From contig CP053153.1 of NCBI GenBank assembly GCA_014607495.2, positions 15,190,001-15,254,000 on the forward strand: DNA of 64,000 nt, in the 5' to 3' direction. The notes below the pieces were generated by a model that was not told where the DNA came from, ran no database searches, and was given only the letters and a program-made list of their open reading frames with translations. The translations under genes were made by a program, and so were the position numbers. How positions within the stretch are numbered: the first letter of the stretch is position 1; each line of letters opens with the position of its first letter. Origin of the DNA: Carposina sasakii (Eukaryota; Arthropoda; Insecta; Lepidoptera; Carposinidae). Below are positions 20,290 through 31,869 of the stretch, piece after piece.

Positions 20290-20392
20290 TATATATAATC
20301 ACACCTTTATCCCTTACGGGGTAGGCAGAGCACCAAGGGCCGATAGAACCACGTGGTGCCACTTCTAACAAATTTTGAGTGTATAGTTGAGA
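20290..20392 (+). repeat. Dispersed repeat family S5 copy 2
   Basis: aatcacacctttatccctta through accacgtggtgccacttcta. Lies between the right end of the gypsy element and an R6 copy. Confidence 0.6.
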
Positions 20393-20650
20393 CTAGTGGA
20401 CGCCCGCGACTCCGTCCGCGTGGACTACAGAAAAAAAACAAAATATTGAAATTATCGGGATAAAAACATTTTCCCTAGCCTATATGTTAAGTGGGACCTG
20501 TCACAATATATTCCTGAAAACTGCATCGAAATCGGTTCAGCCGTTTCTGAGATTAGCGTGCACAAACGCACAGACAAACAGACAAACCGACAAACAGACA
20601 AAAATTCAAAAAATCATTGTTTTGGGTACTATTGCGTTGATAAAGGTATT
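20393..20650 (+). repeat. Dispersed repeat family R6 copy 1
   Basis: ctagtggacgcccgcgactc then cgtccgcgtggac, through cgaaatcggttcagccgttt to cagacaaaccgacaaacaga. This resembles the 3' region of a widespread lepidopteran non-LTR element; class not certain. Confidence 0.55.
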
Positions 20651-20666
20651 CTATAATATCTTTTCT

Positions 20667-21050
20667 TATACAGGATGATTTTTGGTCGTCAACGTTCCCG
20701 AAAACTACGGAATCTCCTCATCATCACGATCATTTTTCTCCATGGAAGCATACCTGGGAAGTGTCTGGTTTCCAAAGTATTAGGGTCCAAAATTGTGTAA
20801 ATAGACTGCGTTTTTCTGCATAAATGCACATAGACGCGCGTAGCAGGATTTTTTCACGAAAAATAATTAATATCTGTCTATAAAAAAAACTAACATAAAC
20901 ACTAGACACTATAAATTTCGCACGATCAAGGAATTAAAAATTAAAAAAAAAAAATCCCAGCATTTTTTTTGGCATAAACTTACTTTATTTCATGTATAGA
21001 ATACGTACCCTTCGTTAAAGGTGGCCACAAAAAAACATCCTGTATATCTT
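20667..21050 (+). mobile_element. MITE family M3 copy 3
   Basis: tatacaggatgatttttggt to aaaaaaacatcctgtata. Full-length with both terminal inverted repeats. Confidence 0.8.
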
Positions 21051-22004
21051 CCATGTACAGACAGCGATCCGTTACATTTTTATTATTATTACTGCGAACT
21101 TCCTACGATCGGATCAGTCGCGCCGTTTTTTCATTCAGTCCGATCGAACTCTATTTGACAGGTATAAGGCTTGATAATAGAAAGCTTATAATATTAGTCA
21201 ATGAGTTATGAACATCCGAAGCAATGTCGTAGTAGGGTCAAAGGCTGTCAAAGGCTTCGATTCGGTCGGGCTTCGGTCGGACCGAAAGATTCGAAAGCGG
21301 TATTTCAGAGTAGACCCCCTGGTTACCCTATCGAATCTGATGACTCATGATTGCAATCACATGCGCAACGAGAAATCAGATACCAGCATCTGTCATGCAA
21401 TGTATAGCTGCTACTCTATGCTGCTATGTACTGAAAAAACACTTAAGATATTATAATATGGATCTCACAATCACTATGTATATTATCAAGATCTGCCCTT
21501 CTGTATCAAAATGTAACATATACCTATATACAAGCAAAGAGACTTCTTCCTTAGTATTCATATCTAATGAATGATAATCGGTGAAACCGCATCAAAAATT
21601 CCTACTTGGCAAAACCCTACAAAAATCGGACGTTTAGAAACAATTTCGAAAATAGCCAAGTTGGGATGCGCATCGCTAAACTGGGGGGCAAAGTTTAGGT
21701 AGCACTCCGCATTATCCCGGCCGGTTTACACGAAATTGCCGCTAAGTATGTGGTGGGAAAATAAAAAGGGGGCAGAGCTTAGGGACTTTGCGCTTTACGC
21801 GGCTCAGGAGGAAAGTTCTCACGGAGTTTCGCATCTTTCGGTTTGTTCACGTGCTATTTGCGAGGTGATTAAGTGCGGGATTACGAGATAAAGTTTATGA
21901 GTTGTCATACACGACAAGCTTGTTTTGTTTTGGGCTTGTAGAGCTATGTACATATGCATATATACGGCTGTATGATGATCTCCGACCGTTTTTCGGCCAA
22001 GGCG
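21051..22004. other. Unannotated intron sequence
   Basis: Contains local inverted strings (cttcggtcgg, cgaaagat) but no gene or family recognised. Confidence 0.45.
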
Positions 22005-22308
22005 ACCAATCTCTACGGAGATTGGCCAGGTACGCAGGAGATATTATAGTGCACAAGTGTGTGCGCAAACACAGATGCACTCTCTATTCCGTTACTCTCA
22101 TAGTCCGATGGGACGGAAATCCGACACGACTGGAGAGAGATCAGGCGCAGGACCAACGGTTTTACGTGCTTTCCGAGGCACGAATTTTTACAACATTAAA
22201 ATCTTTACATGAAATAAATTCATTGGTACAGGCCCGTGGCTGGGATCGAACTTACGCCTCCCGCTTGATAGGTGCACGTCTTAACCACTGAGCTATCACC
22301 GCACAGCT
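22005..22308 (-). mobile_element. SINE family S2 copy 2, inverted
   Basis: Inverse of copy 1: ccaatctctacggagattgg, tccgatgggacggaaatccg, tgggatcgaacttacgcctc and cactgagctatcaccgc. Confidence 0.75.
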
Positions 22309-22610
22309 ATATATCCATAAATGGGGTAGTCTGAACTGTAGGATACTACAGCCCCGGTTAGCACATAGGTTTAGATGTTATAAAACAGTGACAGAGTTCT
22401 GTATTCTAAAATTTTGTTCTTGTTAAGCATTCTAATATTTTGTTATTACATTTACAGGTGGTAACATGGAAATAACATTTTTGTTTTTACAAATTCCTAA
22501 ATAACTCAGTCAAAATAAATGAATGTTACATTGTTATTGTAATAGCTACTGTGTTAATATTACACTATTAATATTCCAGTAATATTACTATTACGATTTT
22601 TTTTTTACTG

Positions 22611-22838
22611 GCCGCATGGTGCCGGCAGAGTAGAATTCGTACCACCCGTGTCTGCCCGTGTGGTGGTGGGCAGCAGCGCCTCTCGTGTTGACAACATAGT
22701 CCAAAATACAAACTGCGATCACCAACCCGCCTGCCCAGCGTGGTGACTATGGGCAAATACCCCCCACGACAGTCTCGTGGCTTGCCCTGGGGGGGCCTAC
22801 ATCCAGCAGTGGACTGCAACACGCTGATGATGATGATA
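22611..22838 (+). mobile_element. SINE-like family R1 copy 1
   Basis: gccgcatggtgccggcagag to ggactgcaacacgctgatga with (tga)n. The interior cggtcaccaacccgcctgcc-type block is shared with the other R1 copies. Confidence 0.75.
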
Positions 22839-24020
22839 ACTTTTACAAGGCTTATTTCTGCTTTTATCCCATAGGTCACATGGACGACGTCACAGCCTAG
22901 AAAATATTTAGTATACCAACTATCTTAAACTGCACAGGCCGTCGACGTATTCTTAATTTAAGATACTGCTCATATTAAAATTCCTGCAGCAGAGTCTCGT
23001 TTAGTCGGAATTTAAATTTTTCGCATGTAACACGCTAAAGCACTAGACTGTGAGGCAATTCCATTGTGATGCGCCAAGGGACAAGAGTTACCGCCGGTGC
23101 ATGCAAACCATGGTCTCAGGCATGAAGGTAGACCTAAGTAGAGATGCAACAACATACCTACTATACACATACATATAGTAGGTGGTATAGTAGGTCTACA
23201 ATAGATGCTAACATTGTTAAAAATATTAATCGATCTTTGATATGGAGTCATGGATTTTTCTATAATAATCTTTGAAGTTACTTACCGTTACTGTGGGACT
23301 GCTAATAATGGGAACTCTGAATCATCTTGTAGACTACCTATCGCTACATAAACCTATCACCGGCTAACTTGAAATTGCAGCCATTTTGCTATTTTTTGCT
23401 CGTCCCTCCACTCTCTCCTTACTTCACGTTGAGTTCTAACGCCAACTTTTGTGACACCAGTTCGCTTCGCAATTGAACTGTCACCTTTATTTTCCGCTGT
23501 TATACAGAATGTAACAGAAGTATGTTAAGCGATAAAATTGCCAACACCTAAAATAAAAATAAAATTCGTCTACATTTGCATAATAATAGGATTATGAAGG
23601 TCGATCATGCGAAAAAGTTATGTCAATATTAAAGTGAATTAAGTTTGATTAACTTCTGGAGTAGAGGTGTGATGAAAAATCATTATATATTTAACATTTG
23701 AAGAAGAATGTTTTTAAATTAACACTGAAAAAGTAAACATCTCTTATAGAATCAACATAGAAGACACCTTCTTCGAGCAGCATAACAACATTAAAAGACC
23801 CTTCGCTTAAAAACACCTTCTATTACAAATTACAACTTACAAGTTCATGCCCTACTCTACGGGCAATTAAAAAGAAACATCAAATAGAAAGACACTTGTA
23901 CAAAATAAATCTTTTGCATTCCAAACATGCCGTTTGCTAGTGTAAAAAAAGATAAAGTCGGTTGTGGGCTGTGAACATTTTGGTTTTTTCGTTGTTTTGT
24001 CGGCAGCTAGGGCTGCGGGG
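22839..24020. other. Unannotated intron sequence
   Basis: Only the short M4 arm at 23503 and a tatagtaggtggtatagtag string (23173) were noticed. Confidence 0.45.
23503..23550 (+). mobile_element. MITE family M4 fragment (left arm)
   Basis: tatacagaatgtaacagaag followed by tatgttaagcgataaaa resembles the M4 start; no right arm was found. Confidence 0.45.
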
Positions 24021-24431
24021 AGTTCCGCAAAAATTTTGAGTCGAAACGGAACCGTTGTAGAAGCTCTGTACGAAGGTGACCTAATTAGACACATTTCAGC
24101 ATGAGACAGATATTTGTTTTTTATTCTGTCATACTCACGACCAAAATATATCTTACTAGTTAGTGAATGTCCGTGACTTCGTCCGCGTGTACAAGACAAA
24201 AAACAAAATGTCGAAAATATCCAGGTAAAAATATTTTCCCGGGATAAAAGTAACATATGTCCTTTCTCATGTTCTAAACTATCTGTGTACTAAATTTTAT
24301 TTAAATCAGATACAGGCCGAGTTATTTTCGCATTTATAATATTAGTAAGAATTATTGAAGCGGTAAGTAAATATTGCTTCGCAACGCGTTGCGTTAGTGG
24401 TTGCATTTCGACTCAAAATTTTTGCGAAACT
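24021..24431 (+). mobile_element. MITE family M6 copy 2, split by R6
   Basis: Starts agttccgcaaaaattttgag and ends ctcaaaatttttgcgaaact. Interior shares acacatttcagcatgagaca with copy 1. An R6 piece sits at about 24158-24350. Confidence 0.7.
24158..24350 (+). repeat. Dispersed repeat family R6 copy 3 (nested in M6)
   Basis: agtgaatgtccgtgacttcg then tccgcgtgtacaag, through gggataaaagtaacatatgt to tttataatattagtaag. Inserted in the M6 element at 24021-24431. Confidence 0.55.
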
Positions 24432-25902
24432 GTCTACCTGCTGTTCAACGTTAGTTTTTCACGGTGCAACACATTTTTTTCATTTGTCAGTGCATTTTAA
24501 AATGGCGCCGAGAGGTAACGGCCGAAGTGCTTTGTTTTATGGACTGTAAGCCTAACTTGTATCACATGGTTTATTTATGTTTGTTTTTATTCGACTGGGG
24601 TAAAGCTAAAATAATGATTTTAGCTACTATGTATTTATGTTTATTTGGCACACTAATTTGTTCCTTCTTAAGAATGTTTCACTAAAGAGTCTAATCTCAT
24701 TTGATATTAATAAGTTAGTTGTCGACAAATTACATTTTATGTTATTTTTATTTAAGTATACTTAGATCAATACAATTTGCTTTAAGTATAAAAATGTCAA
24801 TGCAAATAAATCATAAAATTCATAAAGAAAGATAGGCTTTTATAATAAAAGCTATCAAATAAATTAATTAAAGAACTGAACGACAGGTCATACAATACAG
24901 CTCAGGAAAAGTGTGTATTTTAAAAAGGAACGATCCTCAATTTGGTATTATTTAAACAAAATTAAGTTATCCAATAATCCCATATGGAACTGCTTACAGT
25001 TTTCAATAGGTTGAGCACAAAGTAATAACTGAAAATAAGTCAAAAGGCTTCATAGTATAAAGCACAATGCAGACGAGCGTTTTAGATTACAAGTTTTTAA
25101 GGTTCTGTAGCAAATGGAGAATTTTTAATGTTTTTGCCGTGTTGCGTGTATCTTAATTAGGTGTTATATTACATAACATCATGTAGTATGTGGTAGTATA
25201 ACCTGAAATACCTATGATGTAAACAATGGTAGTTTTTTTACATATTTTATTACTGCAAATTTTTAAAATCAGAGGGTGGAATGATCTGGAAGTTTAACAT
25301 GAAACTTAAAAACAGGAATACTTGCATTGCGAAATCAAGACAAGCAGAGTTAAACTTCATGCCTCAGAAAGTTTTTTTTTTTCAAAACAAGCAAGCTGGT
25401 AAATCGCTCGTCTACGCTCACCCTTAAGTCGTTATTTCCAGCGAAATCGTGTATTTACCGGCCATTTGTCTGTCTTATTACCTTCCGATGTAACCTTGTC
25501 GCGCTAATAGAAGAGCGCAGCCGTCGCACTTTATTGGAGAGCGGGAAATTATGACGTCACTTAATCACAAATCCGCCGGTTAATAGTGGACGGCTTAAGG
25601 CAGTGATTTATTCGTTCTGAAATCGAATTTTTGGCGCCAATTTAGCGAGTGCTGTTTCGTGTGCAAAAGTACTTATTCATTGCGTTAGTGTGGATTAAAG
25701 TTTAATGCTTTTACGTTAGTGAAAATAAGTACTTATACAGTGGATGCTGTTTTCATAGAGATTATTGAAATATTCTTCAAATAATGGGATAATCTTTTGC
25801 TCGAGCTTTAATGATCGTATTATTTGTGATAACTTTACCCTTGATAGCACTCGAGTAAGAGATGTTAGTATTTTGTATTAATAAGTTCTTTGGTATAACA
25901 GA
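24432..25902. other. Unannotated intron sequence
   Basis: AT-rich with no recognised coding or repeat feature. Confidence 0.45.
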
Positions 25903-26110
25903 CTAGTGGACGCCCGCGACTTCGTCCGCATGGACTGCACAAAAAACAAAATGTCGAAATTATCCGGGATGAAAATATTTTCCCGGGATAAAAAGTAGCC
26001 TATGTGTTAATCCAGGGTGTCAGCTAACTCCATACGAAATTTTATCAAACTCACTCTAGCAGTTTTTACGTGAAAGACTAACAAACATCCATCCATACTT
26101 ACAAACTTTC
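25903..26110 (+). repeat. Dispersed repeat family R6 copy 2
   Basis: ctagtggacgcccgcgactt then cgtccgcatggactgc, through cgggataaaaagtagcctat to catccatacttacaaacttt. Confidence 0.6.
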
Positions 26111-26122
26111 ACGTTTATAATA

Positions 26123-26303
26123 TTCATCATCATCATCAGCCTATTGCAGTCCACTGCTGGACGTAGGCCTCCCCCAGGGCACGCCACAAGACTGCCATTG
26201 GGGGTATTTGCCCATAGTCACCACGTTGGGCAGGCGGGTTGGTGACCGAAGTTTGTATTTTGGACTATGTTGTCAACACAGGAGGCGCTGCTGTCCACCT
26301 CCC
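26123..26303 (-). mobile_element. SINE-like family R1 copy 5, 5'-truncated, inverted
   Basis: (atc)n then agcctattgcagtccactgc through ggcgctgctgtccacctccc, where the family homology stops. Confidence 0.75.
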
Positions 26304-26994
26304 ATAATAATAATCCCATTATAATATTAGTAGGATATTTTTCAATGGTTGATGGGTTTTATTGAAGATTAACAGTTAAAGTACATGATTAACAATACGA
26401 GGTTTTGAGTGAGCCTCAAAACAATATATTCTCTCAAAGTCTCAAGACTTCCCCTCGTATGATTTGAGTAAACACATTCGCATTTACAAATATGTGTTAG
26501 CAGAATAAATATAACCTTAGATAATAATATGAAGATAGTTTTAGTGGGAATGTCGCATGTGGTTCTGACAGGCGTAAGCGTTACAACTCAATAGAGAGGA
26601 CGTACTCGTATATTGGTACATTTAATAGAGATTACGAGTAAAATATAGATATTTTTGTTCACTTTTTGTCATGTTCTCACACCCACATATAAAGATATCT
26701 CGTTTTATCACTGTGCAGAATAAAAGTTTTAAATAGAAGGTTGAAATTTGATTGCTTTAAAAATAAATTAAAACATTGTTTAAGCTAAACATTAGCTAAC
26801 TCTGACAGATATTACATCTATTATTCCATGTGGGTATTTACGAGTAGCTGTCAAATATCAGTTTTAAACAATGTCTAATTTAAGTCACAGTTTTGTAATA
26901 ACACCGCATGGTAATGTGATGTGACCTTATAGACTACCTAGTAGCCCGTCCGAGAAGTCCTACCTAGTAGTCTCACTATGGTATTTTTTTTTTT

Positions 26995-27240
26995 AAAATA
27001 AGTAACATATTCACACACACACACATTCACACACTTCACAACACATTGACCTAATCCCACACTAAGATCCCTAAGGTCTTGTGTCGTGGGTACTAGGCAA
27101 CGGTATATAAATACATAGATAAGTATATAAACATCCATGACTCGGAAACAAACATCGATATTCATCACATCAATGTTTGCACCTACCGGGATTCGAACCC
27201 AGGACCTATGGCGTCGCAGGCAGGGTCACTACCAACTATT
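26995..27240 (-). mobile_element. SINE family S3 copy 2, inverted, with (CA)n
   Basis: Ends gggattcgaacccaggacct then atggcgtcgcaggcagggtc (the tRNA-like head reversed). Body contains cactaagatccctaaggtct. A cacacacacaca run is at about 27013-27036. Confidence 0.7.
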
Positions 27241-27698
27241 TATTTATTTTATTTTATTTATTTATTTACACACATATAACTAATGTTTATCATTACAGGT
27301 TCCCCTAATGCGATAAATTAGCTTTTATCTTAACACTTATTGTTAATTATAAGTTTGATAGTTTTTTTTTTTTTAATCATGAACATAACATGCAACAAAC
27401 ATTGCCCTTACTGTGAATTCTCTCAGAGTACAACAACATAGGTCCACACTTTCTGCTATGACATTGAGTGTATTGAGTGCGCGAGTGAGCGGCCCCTTAT
27501 TCCACAGGTAAGTTCGGCCCTTCAGCACCGCCAGCAGTGGCGGCCGTCTCCGCCGCCACACGTACCTGTCCGGTACATTTAAACTAATCCTCTCCAGTAT
27601 GTCCGCATTATATAATTTTGCTCTAAAATTTTTAAATAAATATGTTACCAGTGCCAGATCTCCACCAACTACACCAATCGGCCGTCGTATTCTTTTAT

Positions 27699-27790
27699 GT
27701 ATATTTCAAAATTGGTCAGAAGTGGCACCATGTGGTTCTATCGGCCCTTGGTGCTCTGCCTACCCCGTAAGGGATAAAGGCGTGATTGTA
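27699..27790 (-). repeat. Dispersed repeat family S5 copy 3, inverted
   Basis: caaaattggtcagaagtggc through ctaccccgtaagggataaag. Confidence 0.6.
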
Positions 27791-28704
27791 TGTATGTATT
27801 TTTTATAGATACCAGAGCTTCCGTTCATAGATACATACTTAAAATAACTGTGTTAAAAGTTACGTATTGTCTCCGACTTATTCCAGCTTGTAAAAATAAT
27901 ACAGGATTTCCGGCATTCCCACGGTAACGAAAAAACGGGAATTTTAAAGTTTCCAAGCTTAAGTCGTGGGCGGCCTCTAATAGAAAGAAGATCATACAAA
28001 GTTACAAAGAGCACTGCAGTAACAGATGCCAAGTCAAAGGCAATCATAGACCTAGGCCTGCCTTATAGCAATAGATGCAATTCAACCATATCTTATGATC
28101 GAGTATAGAGTGCGGTGCGTCTACGTAATAACGCAGGCCTTTGTCTCATCTATAGATGAAGGTGCTGGTAAATGCTGCATAAATCTGCGGTCTTATTAGG
28201 TTTTTTTAGGTTAAGTTCACTATAGAAAGATATTCATTTGATATTGTATGAGGAAAAACATTTATATGTAAAAATTTTGAATATTATTATACTTAAATTT
28301 TTCATGTTGATAGTGGTAAGGTGTTGAAAATTGCTACGCATGCGTCGTGTCATCATGCGTGGAAAATGAGGCGCAGAGCGTCATTTCATCAATTTTATCG
28401 AAACGAAGCACATCTATTTATTTTCAATTCTCTTCTTGTCTGGTTTTCAATACATTATATTCTAAATTATATACAAGTGTTTGATTTACGAACCTTCGCT
28501 TAACATAAGGACTGATTAATACAGAAAATTAAATAAAATTTGTTGGTATTTAAAAGTAATTTTTGACTATAAATAGCCCTTTAACGTTGTCTTTCCACTC
28601 ACGTAATTAGCACTTTGTATTCTTAATAAATTTTTGCCTATATGTAGTAAATCATTTTACTGAACGGAAACAATTCTTAACGATCACTTGGCAGATTATT
28701 AACC
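27791..28704. other. Unannotated intron sequence
   Basis: No feature recognised; the short open frames lack family motifs. Confidence 0.45.
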
Positions 28705-29245
28705 AGGGGGCCATTCCCGAAAAATCTCGAGTTGGAACGAAGCCGAAACGGAACCGTTGTAGATGCTCAGAATAAAGCAATAATTACTTTACGGTGACGT
28801 AATTAGCCGCGTGGTGCCGGCAGAGTAGAATTCATACCACCCCATGTCTGCCCGTGGGTATCGTACGAGGCGATTAAGGGTTTCCGGGAGGTGGGCAGCA
28901 GCGCCTCCCGTGTTGACAACATAGTCCAAAATACAAACTGCGGTCACCAACCCGCCTGCCCAGCGTGGTAACTATGGGCAAATACCCCCCACGGCAGTCT
29001 TGTGGCTTGCCCTGAGGGAGGCCTACGTCCAACAGTGGACTGCAATAGGCTAATGATGATGATGACGTAATAAGACACATTTCAGCACGAGACAAATATT
29101 TGTTTTTATTCTGTCACTCGCGACCGATGCGTGCTAAAATATACCTTATTACTCAAGAGGTAAGTATATATTGCTTTGCACAGCGTTTCGTTAACGGTTC
29201 TTTAGTGGTTGCGTTTCGGCTCAAAAACTTTCAAGAATTGCCCCC
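28705..29245 (+). mobile_element. MITE family M6 copy 1, split by R1
   Basis: Starts agggggccattcccgaaaaa and ends tcaagaattgccccc. Arms gaagccgaaacggaaccgtt and cgttaacggttctttagtgg / gcgtttcggctc. An R1 element is inserted at 28806-29066, with gacgtaat on both sides. Confidence 0.75.
28806..29066 (+). mobile_element. SINE-like family R1 copy 2 (nested in M6)
   Basis: gccgcgtggtgccggcagag to ggactgcaataggctaatga with (tga)n. Flanked by gacgtaat on both sides, a target duplication in M6. Confidence 0.8.
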
Positions 29246-29362
29246 CTGAGGAGTAGCACGAACCTCTCGACAGTCCGTAACGCTATCGTCAAACTGTCAA
29301 ATCACATAGATTTTGCTAGCAAGTCGTTAAGCCGCGTAAAAAGTTTCGTGCTTACCCCACTG
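29246..29362 (+). mobile_element. MITE family M2 copy 2
   Basis: ctgaggagtagcacgaacct to cgtgcttaccccactg. Directly abuts the end of an M6 element at 29245. Confidence 0.75.
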
Positions 29363-29568
29363 GTTTTAGTAAAGGAAATTAAATAATTAACCAGACCCGA
29401 CTGTTCCACAAATTATGAAATCTTGACATAGTTTTTAACAATAAAATAGTACCTACAAATTACAAAGAGTTCAGAGTGAAATTCATCCTAGCCACGTTTA
29501 TTATAGTAGGAAAGATATAAATGATTAGTAAAAAATTGCAAGTTGTGCTTCCAATAAAGCCGTAGTCG

Positions 29569-29620
29569 TGTCGTTTTCGTCGTCGTGTCGTGGCGGTGTC
29601 GACTAGTGGAAAACCGCCCA
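29569..29620 (+). mobile_element. M7 single-arm fragment
   Basis: ccgtagtcgtgtcgttttcg then tcgactagtggaaaaccgcc resembles the right arm of the element at 10184-10331. Confidence 0.45.
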
Positions 29621-30223
29621 TTCTCACTACAATATAAAGGCATGGCTATCAAAGTCAAGTTATAAACCCTACCGCATTAAAATTCACGAGCCGGCCGACC
29701 TTACCTTTCGACTTTGATTCTCCATCTTACGAGTATATCACCACGAAACTAGACAGAACTGTGGGGCATACATAAAATATGCAACGTATTGACTGTTGCG
29801 CAGTGCGACACGGTTCCACGTTTGCGGCCTCAGAGGGCGAATTTGACGCGGTTGGGACTCTGGCAAAGTAAACAAGGATGAAGCCCGTGAGAATTCGAGC
29901 GTTGATTTGTTTAATCTAAGTTTAAAGCTTAATCTATAGATTAAAGGAGATGTTACGAGTACTACTGACATATAGACATACGCTGAATTTACGGTTGTTG
30001 GTAGAAACGTGAAATTTTGGACCGCGGCTTCATTTTATGACGTAATAGATCCACTAAAAAGGGATTTTAAAAATTCGAACCCTAAAGAGGTAAAATTAGG
30101 TGTTAGAAGTTAATATGAAAAAATATTAACTTTTTTTTTTAATTCCTCAAATTACTGTTTTAAGGGTAGCTAAAGAGGTGATAAAGTAAAAGTGGACAAA
30201 ATCGCAGACAAAAAGCTAATTTA
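29621..30223. other. Unannotated intron sequence
   Basis: No feature recognised between the M7 arm and the M3 copy at 30224. Confidence 0.45.
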
Positions 30224-30604
30224 TACAGGTGATGTTTGGTCGGCAACGTTCCCGAAAACTACGGAATCTCCTCATCATCACGATTATTTTTCTCCATGGA
30301 AGCATACCTGGGAAGTGTCTGGTTTCCAAAATATTAAAGTCGAGTAAATAGACTGCGTTTTTCTGCATAAATGAACATTGACGCGGTTAGCAAGATTTTT
30401 TCATGAGAAATAATTAATATATGTCTATGAAAAAACTAGTATAAGCACTGGTGCCTATAAATTTCGCCCGATCAAGTAAATAAAAAAAAAAAACAAAAAA
30501 TTTACATCGTTTCCCAGCATTTTTTTTTTGGCATAAACTTATTTTATTTGATGTACAGAGTACGTACCCTTCATTAAGGGTGGCATCGAAAAACACCTGT
30601 ATAG
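30224..30604 (+). mobile_element. MITE family M3 copy 4
   Basis: tacaggtgatgtttggtcgg to gaaaaacacctgta, both ends present, TA on each side. Confidence 0.8.
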
Positions 30605-30940
30605 TAAAATTGTCTATTGGTTTAAATCAATTTATCATATTACGCCAACGACTTACAAGGCAACTTGTTATTTTAAAACTAGCCGTAATGAGGATTTCCG
30701 ATTACAGTTAGAATCCTAGTTTCGTATCAGAAACAAGAAAGAAAATAACTTTTAACAGAAAAATACTGGCAATATATTCTAGATGATTATTGGAGAAATG
30801 GTGCTAAATACTCCTTTATTAAGAGTACATAAAAAAAATTGGTATATCACTGGGCAGAACACAGAGTGCCTACATGTACATTTTTTTAAAACGTGTCTAC
30901 CTGTCATTTACAGATAATATACTTGATTTGAGAATTACAT

Positions 30941-31273
30941 ACAGGATGTTTTTTGGTCGTCAACGTTCCCGAAAACGTCATCACGATCATTTTTCTCCAT
31001 GGAAGCATACCTGCGAAGTGTGTGGTTCCCAAGATATTAGGGTCCAAAGTTGAGTAAATAGACTGCGATTTTCTGCATAAATGCACATAGACGCGCGTAG
31101 CAACATTTTTAATATCTGTCCATAAAAAAACTAACATAAACACAGGACTCTATAAATTTCGCCCAAGCAAGTAAATAAATAAAAAATCAAAAAAAATACC
31201 TTCTTTCCCAGCATTTTTTTTTTTGGCATAAACATCCCTTCGTTAAGGGTGGTAACGAAAAAATACCCTGTAT
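30941..31273 (+). mobile_element. MITE family M3 copy 5
   Basis: tacaggatgttttttggtcg to cgaaaaaataccctgta. Internal deletions relative to copy 4. It ends about 35 bp before the BEL insertion. Confidence 0.8.
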
Positions 31274-31305
31274 ATTCTGAAAGATATACTCAAAAAAGAT
31301 ATAAA

Positions 31306-31310
31306 GCACC
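31306..31310. repeat. Target-site duplication, left (gcacc)
   Basis: Five bases directly before the BEL left LTR, repeated at 37306-37310 directly after the chimeric right end. Confidence 0.8.
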
Positions 31311-31573
31311 TGTTTACACCAACTGCTCATAGATGGCAGCACACGTAACTTTAAAACGCGCTATCGTTAGATGTCTTGTTCTCCACCGATACAACTCAAA
31401 TTAATTTCAATACACTGTTCTTTCCTCTATTCCGGTTGTTTCATTTAAAGGCCTCTTGGTACGATACGCCGCAGCCATTTGGTCCTTCGGTGCTTGGATT
31501 ACGGTATAATTTCGCGTGTGTTGTGTTAAGTGGTTTAGTGATTAAAGTTAAAAGTGATTGTGAGTAAGTGACA
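31311..31573 (+). repeat. BEL left LTR
   Basis: Starts with tgtttacacc. The 3' limit is inferred from a gtgaca end (31568-31573) before an A-run, because the right LTR lacks this part for comparison. Only 31311-31481 can be verified as LTR. The remaining part (from gtccttcggtgcttgg) would be the downstream LTR segment. Confidence 0.7.
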
Positions 31574-31869
31574 AAAAAAAAAAAGGGACTTGGTCGTAAG
31601 TAATAGACGATAAGCAGAAAGACTTGTAAAAATTTCTATATTGTGTTTGTGGACTTAGAATAATTTTCAATAGTTCGGACTTGTAAAAATATCGAAGTGT
31701 TTCGTTTACATTATAACAAAAACTTATAATATATATTCCTTTGAAGTTAAAAGACTTGTAGAATTTTTATATCAGAACATTAACTTAGTGCATTTAGTGA
31801 ATTAGACTTCGTAATATCTTTAATATTTGGAGATTTTAGTGAATTTTGTCGACTTACCTACATTTCGTC

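Noticed and set aside
15983..20297. AT runs on both sides of the gypsy repeats as target duplication
   Set aside because: Simple-sequence AT cannot be distinguished from chance or slippage, and the right repeat ends inside gag, so no true element end is defined there.
22568..22879. Minus-strand open frame similar to one at 28874-29095
   Set aside because: Both are shadows of the non-coding R1 repeat, so the similarity is repeat homology, not a protein family.
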